Assembly: GCA_015711695.1 (NCBI GenBank)
Contig: JACVIW010000139.1
Coordinates: forward strand, 1-6,520
Direction: 5' to 3'
Length of the DNA stretch: 6,520 nucleotides
DNA from: Candidatus Geohydrothermomicrobium daggyaiense
GTDB lineage: Bacteria; Actinomycetota; Geothermincolia; Fen-727; JACVIW01
The notes under the pieces are model-generated. The model saw nothing but the letters and a program-made list of their open reading frames with translations. It was not told the origin of the DNA and did no database searches. Position 1 is the first letter of the stretch. The number at the start of each line of letters is the position of its first letter. Positions 1 to 5,783 of the stretch are shown here, piece by piece. The position numbers were made by a program, and so were the translations under genes.

Positions 1-744
1 ATCAGCCATTGCCCATTTCGCAAGCGTTTGTTCAGTTACAGTTTTACCTGTTCCGAACCCGCCAGGGATTATACTGTAGCCTCCCTGAGCAACTGGAAAA
101 AACGTATCAAGGATTCTCGTTCCGGTGATAAACGGAATCTCGGGGTCAAGCTTGCGAACAACCGGGCGCGGCATACGTGCAGGCCATCTCTGAATCATGG
201 TAAACTCTGTGCCGTCCTCTGTTATGGCGACAGTATCGGTTACCCTTAAAAGCCCGCTTTTTATCTCCGCAATCCTGCCCCCCTGTCCCGGCGGAACCAT
301 TATCAGGTGTCTTATGACCTCTGTTTCCTGCACATATCCCAGTGCATCACCCGGACCAACCACCTGTCCTTCTTTAGCAATGGGTACGAACTCCCACTCC
401 CTGTTCCTGTCAAGGGGGTCTGACAGAGTGCCCCGGCTGATGTATTCACCGTATTTTTCCCCAAGTTCGGGTAACCTTCTCTGAACGCCATCATAAATCG
501 AAGAAAGCATTCCAGGCCCGAGTTCAAGTAGAAGCGGCTGTTCAGTGCATATTATCTTCTCCCCAATCATGAGCCCGCTTGTATCCTCATATACCTGGAC
601 TGTTGCCTCGTCTCCTTCAAGCCTGATTATCTCCCCAATCAGGCGAAGCTCTCCCACGAAAACAACGTCGTACATCTTCGCGCCAGCCATACCCTCAGCC
701 TGTACGACAGGTCCAGAAACTTTTGTTATTCTCCCTTCTATCAC
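1..744 (-). CDS. ntpA: V/A-type ATPase catalytic subunit A, N-terminal part (cut by window edge)
   Basis: Catalytic subunit of the V1/A1 head, which binds and hydrolyses or makes ATP at the A/B interfaces. The first 248 residues are present and the frame is open to base 1; the full protein should be about 580-600 residues. The N-terminal beta-barrel begins IEGRITKVSGPVVQAEGM (residues 2-19). The V/A-specific non-homologous insert follows (about 110-190, including the stretch around LSDPLDRNREWEF), then the start of the nucleotide-binding domain. The Walker A P-loop is GGFGTGKT at residues 228-235 (Lys234, Thr235); most A subunits have Pro at the second position. The start is GTG at 744, with AGGGG 11 bases upstream (756-760). 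No ATG lies near the conserved N-terminus. It follows ntpF by 49 bases and is the last gene seen; B and D are expected next. Recognition as subunit A is secure. Confidence 0.96.
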   Translation of the reverse strand, partial: MIEGRITKVSGPVVQAEGMAGAKMYDVVFVGELRLIGEIIRLEGDEATVQVYEDTSGLMIGEKIICTEQPLLLELGPGMLSSIYDGVQRRLPELGEKYGEYISRGTLSDPLDRNREWEFVPIAKEGQVVGPGDALGYVQETEVIRHLIMVPPGQGGRIAEIKSGLLRVTDTVAITEDGTEFTMIQRWPARMPRPVVRKLDPEIPFITGTRILDTFFPVAQGGYSIIPGGFGTGKTVTEQTLAKWAMAD

Positions 745-793
745 GCGTTTTCACACCCCTCTTATCAAAATCATGACGAAGGGTTATTACCCG

Positions 794-1126
794 CTATTCC
801 CTCCTCAATGTAACGTCAAAGCCAACAGCACGATGCACAAGCCTTGCCAGAAACGCTTTCCGCTCCCCAACAGCTCCAATCTTTTCCCTCACTGGAAGTG
901 AGACGACAATTGGCTTATATATCGACTCTATTTTGTTTCTCATCCTCTCGTCGATCAGGGACAAAAAGGACTCATTAACTGCCAGAATACCGGTCCGGTC
1001 ATCATCAATAAGCCTTGATATCTCGCGTTTCGCTTCCTCAGTGTCTTCCACAACACACACATCAACACCGGCGAGTCGGAACCCGATCGCCGTGTCCGGG
1101 TCAGTAAGTACAACCACTTTATACAT
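794..1126 (-). CDS. ntpF: V/A-type ATPase subunit F (central stalk)
   Basis: Small central-stalk subunit that sits with subunit D in the rotating shaft and modulates ATPase activity. The protein is 110 residues, the usual family size (about 100-110). It begins with a Rossmann-like beta strand (MYKVVVLTD), followed by the family motif GFRLAGV at 15-21, a second strand TGILAVNE at 45-52, and PIVVSLPV at 72-79. These are the hallmark positions of COG1436 / Vma7-like F subunits. The ATG at 1126 fits the family N-terminus, but its Shine-Dalgarno is poor: an AAGGA lies about 16 bases upstream. Translation may therefore depend partly on ntpC, which ends 29 bases earlier. Naming caution: the Enterococcus hirae equivalent is called NtpG; here the COG-style letter F is used. 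Confidence 0.93.
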   Translation of the reverse strand: MYKVVVLTDPDTAIGFRLAGVDVCVVEDTEEAKREISRLIDDDRTGILAVNESFLSLIDERMRNKIESIYKPIVVSLPVREKIGAVGERKAFLARLVHRAVGFDVTLRRE

Positions 1127-1155
1127 ATCAATATCAATCCAATCCTTATTCCCAA

Positions 1156-2244
1156 TCAGGCGGCTCGCTCCGCCGGTCTTTCAACAAAGAAAAGTGTTTC
1201 TTTGATTTCGTCAGGGGTCTGACCAATCATTTTGCCCCTGAATAAAATTCTTAAGTTAATTACCTCATTCTGCTTTGCGCTCATATACCCGATGATTACA
1301 CCGATGCCCAAAACATCAACGTTGCTCATCCCTACGCCAATCCTGATAAGTTCTCTTTCGAGCTCTCTGTCGAAAGCCACAACATCAATCAACTGGTACA
1401 ACTCAAGGGCTCTCTCAAGCACTCTTCTGTATTGCGGATCCGGATAGGCAAGAACAATTCGCTCGACGTCCCCTATCCTGACAAGCTCGAGAAACTGCTC
1501 ACGGCTCAGAGTGCCTCCGGGTATGCAAAGGTCCATTACTTCATGGTCCTCAAGCTTCAACCCGCGAATCCTTACGATGGTGGAAATGTTTCGCAGGTCT
1601 ATTTCACCGACGAAAATTTGCCTGACCATTTCAACATTCTTGTCTTTCCCTTTAAGTTGATCTATCACGTCTTTGAGATAGAACTTGTCCAGAGCCAGTT
1701 CAAGCACAGCAAGATCCTGATCTCTGTTTACGAAATCGGGGAATTTTTCAAGCAGGGGACGCGCGTATTTTATTCTGTTCTCAGCTAGAATACCAAGAAC
1801 ATCGCGCAGTTCACGCGCGCCTGACATTTCCTGGAGGATTTCCATACTTATGGAGCCGAGAGGAACGAGCATGCTCACGATCTCGCTCGGAAGCGCTCCC
1901 CCTCTTTTCCCCCGCATTATAGTCTTTATATTCTGTATGTCGTATCTGGAAAGCAGGATGCTAACAAGCCTGTGGGGCTTTCCGCCGGTTGAATCGAGAA
2001 TCTTCTTAAAACAGCTGAAAAGATTGAGGCTGAGCGCTTGATCATAATCGGGTCTTTCCGGATTCATAAGCACCGCCTCATTTATCTCGCGCCTGTAAAC
2101 AGTCTGGTCAAGGAGGTTATGAAGAGCTTCGAAGTTCTCAGCTTCAACAAGACGCATGAAGAATTCTTTTCTCAGGAGATGAGCACGCATACCCCTGACG
2201 CGAGCATTAACGTAACTGTAGTCAGAAAGGTCAACCTTTGCCAT
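1156..2244 (-). CDS. ntpC: V/A-type ATPase subunit C (d/AC39 family, central-stalk socket)
   Basis: Funnel-shaped subunit that couples the D/F shaft to the membrane c-ring; homologous to eukaryotic V-ATPase subunit d. At 362 residues it is close to the usual 320-360. The internal threefold helical repeats can be seen: an N-terminal YVNARVRGMRAHLL block (11-24), DIQNIKTIMRGK (102-113) and IDLRNISTIVRIR (215-227). A conserved C-terminal block around IGYMSAKQNEVINLRIL (about 318-334) is followed by a GQTPDEIKE turn. No membrane segment or signal peptide is evident, as expected for a peripheral protein. The ATG at 2244 has an AGAGGT Shine-Dalgarno about 8 bases upstream. It lies 30 bases after ntpE and 29 bases before ntpF, within the operon. 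Confidence 0.94.
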   Translation of the reverse strand: MAKVDLSDYSYVNARVRGMRAHLLRKEFFMRLVEAENFEALHNLLDQTVYRREINEAVLMNPERPDYDQALSLNLFSCFKKILDSTGGKPHRLVSILLSRYDIQNIKTIMRGKRGGALPSEIVSMLVPLGSISMEILQEMSGARELRDVLGILAENRIKYARPLLEKFPDFVNRDQDLAVLELALDKFYLKDVIDQLKGKDKNVEMVRQIFVGEIDLRNISTIVRIRGLKLEDHEVMDLCIPGGTLSREQFLELVRIGDVERIVLAYPDPQYRRVLERALELYQLIDVVAFDRELERELIRIGVGMSNVDVLGIGVIIGYMSAKQNEVINLRILFRGKMIGQTPDEIKETLFFVERPAERAA

Positions 2245-2274
2245 TATTCTATACCTCTGGCATTTATTTTTTGG

Positions 2275-2859
2275 TCAGTCGGGGAATAAGATATTCGAAA
2301 TCTCTAGGCGGAGGCGCTTTTTCGCCCTTTCCAGGCGTTTTTCAAAAGTGTTGTAAACGATTATGCGCCCATCAGCTGACATGGCATTAAGCCCGCCGCT
2401 TGATTCGAGAGGGACGTCCGATATGCTGTACTGGATGCCTTTTTCGGCTAGAAGCCTTTCAAGAAGCGAACGGTCCTCAGGGCGAACCTGAAATACAATC
2501 TCGCCATCAATCAATTCAACACACTCATCGAGCAAAGCCTTAAAAATATCGGAATAGGAATCTTCCTCGCTTAACCTGGAAATTTTTTCCTGAGCAATTC
2601 TAAAAACATTTTCAACAACTTCCTCGCGAGCTTGATTGACCTCTTTTTTTGCTTTCAGGGTCGCGGAGTAAATCATAGCCGTGGCTTCACTTCTCAAAGC
2701 ATCCTCAATCTTTTTGAGACGCTGTCTCCTGATTCTTGCGGCCTCGTTTTGAGCCTCCGCCATTATTCTCTTTTTCTCTTTCTCGGCCTCGCTTTTAATC
2801 GACTCGACCGTAGTCCGGGCTTTGTCCTCCAGAGCCCTCAAAATATCCTCTAAAGCCAA
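2275..2859 (-). CDS. ntpE: V/A-type ATPase subunit E (peripheral stalk), TTG start
   Basis: Peripheral-stalk subunit that pairs with the H/G coiled coil and anchors the A/B head to membrane subunit I. It has 194 residues, typical for the family. Residues about 8-90 form a long charged alpha-helix/coiled coil rich in Glu, Lys, Arg and Ala. The C-terminal globular head carries the family signature GG-x5-ADGRIIVYNTFEKRLERA (about 145-169), ending in the usual LRLEISNILF. The start is TTG at 2859: an in-frame TGA at 2868-2866 rules out upstream starts, and the next ATG is at codon 33, inside the coiled coil. AAGGGAAG (2869-2876) lies 9 bases upstream. It begins 20 bases after the ntpK stop. Confidence 0.93.
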   Translation of the reverse strand: MALEDILRALEDKARTTVESIKSEAEKEKKRIMAEAQNEAARIRRQRLKKIEDALRSEATAMIYSATLKAKKEVNQAREEVVENVFRIAQEKISRLSEEDSYSDIFKALLDECVELIDGEIVFQVRPEDRSLLERLLAEKGIQYSISDVPLESSGGLNAMSADGRIIVYNTFEKRLERAKKRLRLEISNILFPD

Positions 2860-2879
2860 GCCGCTTCACTTCCCTTTTC

Positions 2880-3110
2880 TCAACCTTTAAGACCCGTGAT
2901 CATGAAAGCGATAACAAGCCCCAGGATTACCATTGTCTCGGGAATAGCAACAAGGATGATTGCACCACCGAGAAGTTCCGGTCTCTCAGCCACAGCGCCT
3001 GCCATCGCAGCCCCAATCCGGGATTGAGACATGGCGGTCGCAATCGCTGACACTCCAATTGCGATCGCAGCGCTAATTGCTATGAGTCCGATCTTTATTG
3101 CTTCTTGCAC
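2880..3110 (-). CDS. ntpK: V/A-type ATPase c-ring subunit K (proteolipid, single hairpin)
   Basis: Subunit of the ion-translocating membrane rotor ring. At 76 residues it forms one helical hairpin: helix 1 about 5-28, a polar loop around AERPE (41-45), helix 2 about 48-72. The ion-binding carboxylate is Glu58 in the motif AIPETMVILGL. The Gly/Ala-rich helix 1 (GVSAIATAMSQSRIGAAMAG) is typical of the family. It is the short 8-kDa type, not the duplicated 16-kDa form of Enterococcus NtpK. That gives one carboxylate per hairpin and suits ATP synthesis. Gln29 in helix 1 and Thr59 beside the glutamate leave Na+ coupling open. The start is GTG at 3110, sharing its G with the TAG stop of ntpI, and a near-perfect Shine-Dalgarno lies inside the end of ntpI. 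Confidence 0.95.
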   Translation of the reverse strand: MQEAIKIGLIAISAAIAIGVSAIATAMSQSRIGAAMAGAVAERPELLGGAIILVAIPETMVILGLVIAFMITGLKG

Positions 3111-5098
3111 TATTCTTCACCTCCAGTTTTCCTGAACGGCTCATAACGGAATTTTGCTGGCTCAAAAAACTTGTTGAAACTCTCCACAAGATTCAGACGG
3201 AGAGCGTGGATTGAAGGGCTAAACATTGCGATCACTACAGCAAGAGTGTGGAGAAGAACCGCTACTACAATCCCCACAATAACACCGAAAACGCCGTGCC
3301 ACAGCTGGCGGGTCAGGTCATTGCTAACTTGGGCAAGAATTACTGAAGCAAGCCCAACCGCAATGAGACGAGCGTAAGAGAGAACGTTTCCGGCACTGAC
3401 TATTGTCTCGATAAGACCTCCCATTCCCGCGCCCGCCGTCGCCATGACAACGCCAATCAGCGCAAGCACAATTCCAACAGGTCCGAAGAATTTTGGTATA
3501 TATTTGGCGAGTCCGAGACCGGCGATTAGAATTCCGATAAGGAAAATTAGACCCCCAGCCTTCTCCATGACGTGTTTCGTATTCCCTTCACGATATCCAT
3601 TGATCATACCAATGACCAGCCCAACGCCTATGTGTATGAACCCGAGGGCACAGCTCACAAGCATCATAAGAGTAAACGCTTCGAGTCTGTTTATCGGAAA
3701 AGCTATAAATGAATGTTTAGAACCAAGCAGCGGGAGCTCCACGTGCCAGTGGTGCAAAGCTTTTTCCAGAAGGTCTCCAAACAATTCAAAATAGAGGATT
3801 CCGAAGAAAATTGTCCATGCGCCGCTGATTGTGAGAACATATCCACCCATGCTCAACAGTGGCTTGTTGCGGAATTTTCTGTGGACAAAATATCCCAGCG
3901 CGGTAATAACTACTCCGTACCCGATATCGCCAACCATGATCCCAAAGAAGATGGGGAAAAATATTGCGAACACCACCGTAGGGTCAACAGTGCCGTATTT
4001 AGGATACTTACTGAGAAGGTAGATAATCTCAAAATACCTGACAAACGGCCTGTTCTTCAAAGCAACCGGAGTCTCCTCCAGTTCCTCTTCTTCTCTTATG
4101 TCAGTAACGGTTACCACAACTTTGTTCCCGAATTTCTCGAGCATCACTTTCTCGAGTTCCTCAACGCAATCCTCAGGAAGCCAGCCACTGATTATGAAAA
4201 CCTGGTCGGTCTGAGCGAATTTGGGAACAGCCTCTATAACTTCAATCCTGTCATGAATAGCGTTGCGCGCAGCGATCAGTTTAATCGCATATTTTATAGT
4301 AGCCTCTTTCAAGTGCTCCTCTATTTTTTCAAGTTCCTCAGGTATCTTGCTTATCCTTGCCCTGATCTCCGCCAGCGCTTCTTCAAGGGGCTTCTTCGCA
4401 AGATCGCTTGGCAGCCTCACCTGATTGACGTCCTGAACCGCGAGAAAATCGTGGACCTGCTTTAGAAAACGCCTATTAAAGACAACCAGCGCCGCGGTGG
4501 ACTCTTCGTCGACATCCTCGGAGATTATCTCGCATTCTCCCTCAGTAATCTTGCTTATCTCATCGTTGAGGTAGTTTAGGATTGCCTTGAATTTTCTCTC
4601 AATTACAAGCGCGATAGACGCCATATCTTCGATCCGCGAGACACGCTCCACAAGAGGCTGAATCTTCTGCATTATCGGAGCGTATGTCTCAAGCCTGGAA
4701 AGCTCCATCATGAGTTCCGCTTTTCTATCAAGCGGTTCTTTAATTTCCTGCTCGACTTCTTCAATAATCCTCTCGATCCTGGAAATCATTACATCCGCGT
4801 CTTCGCTCCATATGGCATCGTACTCTTTCTGGACTTCCGCTTTCGGTATTTCCTGAACCGCGAGTTGAAGATCCCTGATCATATCCCCCACTTTTGAGCG
4901 TAGCGTGTTCAAAGTAGCAACCTGATCGGCGTACTTCGGATCGATTTCCATTCTGCTAATGCGCTTGCCGCCCAGCTTCGGGATTTTTTCCGAAAGGTCT
5001 TCAATGTGAAGGGTACCCAGTTCATGGATTGCGTCAATAGCCTCAAGTGCTACGTCTTTAAGCCCTAGAATTTCCACTTTTGCCATTCTCTGGATCAT
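3110..5098 (-). CDS. ntpI: V/A-type ATPase membrane stator subunit I (a-subunit homologue)
   Basis: Membrane stator that forms the two ion half-channels against the c-ring and holds both peripheral stalks. The protein has 662 residues, within the usual 600-700. Residues 1 to about 345 are the cytoplasmic coiled-coil arm, starting with the conserved MAKVEILGLKD and ending in a GWLPED block (305-310). From about 355 on there are roughly eight hydrophobic segments. Hallmarks are GIMVGDIGYG (386-395), ELFGD (438-442), GLIET (561-565) and NVLSYARLIAVGLA (571-584), where Arg577 matches the essential channel arginine. The C-terminal FSPSIHALRLNLVESF block (626-641) is also typical. Two ATGs compete (5098 and codon 5). 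The first is preferred because AAGGGGG lies about 11 bases upstream. It follows ntpH by 37 bases and overlaps ntpK by one base. Confidence 0.96.
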   Translation of the reverse strand: MIQRMAKVEILGLKDVALEAIDAIHELGTLHIEDLSEKIPKLGGKRISRMEIDPKYADQVATLNTLRSKVGDMIRDLQLAVQEIPKAEVQKEYDAIWSEDADVMISRIERIIEEVEQEIKEPLDRKAELMMELSRLETYAPIMQKIQPLVERVSRIEDMASIALVIERKFKAILNYLNDEISKITEGECEIISEDVDEESTAALVVFNRRFLKQVHDFLAVQDVNQVRLPSDLAKKPLEEALAEIRARISKIPEELEKIEEHLKEATIKYAIKLIAARNAIHDRIEVIEAVPKFAQTDQVFIISGWLPEDCVEELEKVMLEKFGNKVVVTVTDIREEEELEETPVALKNRPFVRYFEIIYLLSKYPKYGTVDPTVVFAIFFPIFFGIMVGDIGYGVVITALGYFVHRKFRNKPLLSMGGYVLTISGAWTIFFGILYFELFGDLLEKALHHWHVELPLLGSKHSFIAFPINRLEAFTLMMLVSCALGFIHIGVGLVIGMINGYREGNTKHVMEKAGGLIFLIGILIAGLGLAKYIPKFFGPVGIVLALIGVVMATAGAGMGGLIETIVSAGNVLSYARLIAVGLASVILAQVSNDLTRQLWHGVFGVIVGIVVAVLLHTLAVVIAMFSPSIHALRLNLVESFNKFFEPAKFRYEPFRKTGGEE
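3117..3124 (-). promoter_or_regulatory. Strong Shine-Dalgarno of ntpK inside ntpI
   Basis: GGAGGTGA lies six bases before the GTG start of ntpK and is formed by the last sense codons of ntpI. It is the closest match in the operon to the anti-Shine-Dalgarno consensus. Together with the one-base stop/start overlap it points to translational coupling and high initiation. This suits the c subunit, which is needed in many copies per enzyme. Confidence 0.8.
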
Positions 5099-5135
5099 TT
5101 GAGATGCGTCCCCCTTATGAAAACAGAGGCGGAGC

Positions 5136-5498
5136 TCACTTTTGGATCGGAAGCACGCTTTTTATGAGGAAATCTACCGCTTTTTCAAGCTCATTTTCAC
5201 CTATCGTTTTTATCCTTTCTGCTTGAGAGATAATCTCAGCGGCGACTTTCTCAGCCTCTCTTCGCGCTTCTTCCAATCGCTTTTGCCTTAGATCTTCTCC
5301 GATCTCGGCGGTATGAGCCTCACGTTTCATTGAGGCAGCTTCGAGTTTTGCCTCTTCCACCATGCGCTCCGCTTCGCTTTTAGCCCGACGAATTCTGTTT
5401 TTTATCTCATCCTCTTTACGAACAATCATGTCAAGAATATCCTGATGGGAAGGACCCTCATGAGTCGTGATTTCTTTCTTATCCTTTCCCTCTTCCAT
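5136..5498 (-). CDS. ntpH: V/A-type ATPase subunit H/G (peripheral stalk coiled coil)
   Basis: Peripheral-stalk partner of subunit E; the equivalent of Thermus subunit G and archaeal AhaH. It has 120 residues, as usual for the family (about 100-120). After a short charged N-terminus, residues about 20-105 are one long heptad-like helix rich in Glu, Lys, Arg and Ala, with repeated EA-type blocks such as SEAERMVEEAKLEA (41-54) and LEEARREAEKVAAEI (75-89). A short hydrophobic tail VDFLIKSVLP (108-117) follows. I chose the ATG at 5498 because GGGGAG lies five bases upstream. A longer frame back to GTG 5570 would start inside a terminator hairpin and adds a sequence unlike the family. This is the first gene of the operon, 37 bases before ntpI. 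Coiled-coil composition alone is weak evidence; the position makes the assignment firm. Confidence 0.88.
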   Translation of the reverse strand: MEEGKDKKEITTHEGPSHQDILDMIVRKEDEIKNRIRRAKSEAERMVEEAKLEAASMKREAHTAEIGEDLRQKRLEEARREAEKVAAEIISQAERIKTIGENELEKAVDFLIKSVLPIQK

Positions 5499-5503
5499 AC
5501 AAT

Positions 5504-5509
5504 CTCCCC
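5504..5509 (-). promoter_or_regulatory. Ribosome binding site fixing the ntpH start
   Basis: GGGGAG sits five bases before the ATG at 5498. It decides in favour of this start over the 24-residue longer frame, whose GTG has no upstream purine-rich site. Confidence 0.75.
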
Positions 5510-5547
5510 GTATGCTCTTCAAAGCGCTCACAAAAGCAGGACACAAT

Positions 5548-5570
5548 AAAAAGTGCCATCGAAATGGCAC
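5548..5570 (-). terminator. Intrinsic terminator (possible leader attenuator) before ntpH
   Basis: Reading the minus strand, GTGCCAT and ATGGCAC form a perfect 7-bp stem (5570-5564 with 5559-5553) closed by a TTCG tetraloop. TTTTT follows immediately (5552-5548), then ATTGTG. This is a textbook rho-independent terminator in the direction of the operon. It lies 54 bases before the ntpH start codon and about 215 bases after the coaX stop. Weaker outer pairing is possible between GGACGC (5577-5572) and GTGTCC (5544-5539). It may end the coaX transcript. Because the best promoter candidate lies just upstream, it may instead regulate entry into the ATPase genes. No clear antiterminator pairing was seen. 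Confidence 0.75.
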
Positions 5571-5598
5571 CGCGTCCGACCTTAGTCATTCGTCAAAG

Positions 5599-5607
5599 AG
5601 TATATCA
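5599..5607 (-). promoter_or_regulatory. Putative extended -10 sigma-70 promoter for the ATPase operon
   Basis: On the minus strand TATACT (5604-5599) is preceded directly by TGA (5607-5605), within TATG-A-TATACT. This fits an extended -10 element, which can work without a good -35. A TTGACA is present but only 9 bases upstream of TATACT, too close to be its -35, and no good hexamer is found at 16-18 bases. Transcription would begin near 5592 and give a leader of about 94 bases that contains the terminator hairpin. A TTTGAC repeat on either side of the -10, 23 bases apart, could be a regulator site but may be chance. Confidence 0.45.
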
Positions 5608-5661
5608 TAAAAATGTCAAACACAAACATCTGCCAGCCTGTTCAAGGATGAATATTTCTAT

Positions 5662-5682
5662 CTGCGTTAAATGCAAACGCAG
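5662..5682. repeat. Perfect 7-bp inverted repeat between coaX and ntpH
   Basis: CTGCGTT (5662-5668) and AACGCAG (5676-5682) are perfect inverted repeats around a 7-base spacer. No T-run follows on either strand, so it is not a normal intrinsic terminator. It could be a mRNA 3' hairpin after coaX or a binding site for a dimeric regulator. The stop codon of the tentative small ORF at 5667-5777 falls inside it. Function unknown. Confidence 0.4.
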
Positions 5683-5777
5683 TCATAAGCTTCTTTCATA
5701 TCATCAAAACAGTCATTCTCAAGCGCTGTCCTTTCGCAATGTTGCCCCGAAGCAAAAGGAAATATATAAACGGTCAT
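5667..5777 (-). CDS. Tentative small ORF (36 residues, four Cys) downstream of coaX
   Basis: An ATG at 5777, six bases after the coaX stop, opens a 36-codon frame ending in TAA. AGAGGA, overlapping the end of coaX, lies 9 bases upstream as a good Shine-Dalgarno. The product begins MTVYIFPFASGQHCER and ends YDCVCI, with four Cys (14, 23, 33, 35), an acidic middle part and no membrane segment. I recognise no family. Linkage to coaX and the good ribosome site favour it. Its short length, the hairpin over its stop and the lack of recognisable homology argue that it may be chance. Confidence 0.22.
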   Translation of the reverse strand: MTVYIFPFASGQHCERTALENDCFDDMKEAYDCVCI

Positions 5778-5783
5778 TAAATT

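Noticed and set aside
781..792. Hairpin GGGT-ACCC between ntpF and ntpA as a terminator
   Set aside because: The stem is only four base pairs and no T-run follows. Termination inside the operon before the catalytic subunit is not expected.
3713..4465. 250-codon plus-strand ORF
   Set aside because: It lies wholly antisense to the well-supported ntpI gene, has no recognisable family or ribosome site, and is best explained as a shadow frame.
5499..5570. N-terminal extension of ntpH to a GTG at 5570
   Set aside because: The extension begins inside the terminator stem, has no ribosome site, and adds a hydrophobic, Cys-containing stretch unlike the family. The ATG at 5498 has GGGGAG five bases upstream.
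5614..5619. Perfect TTGACA as the -35 box of the ATPase promoter
   Set aside because: It is only 9 bases from TATACT, far from the 16-18 needed. The promoter call rests on the extended -10 only.
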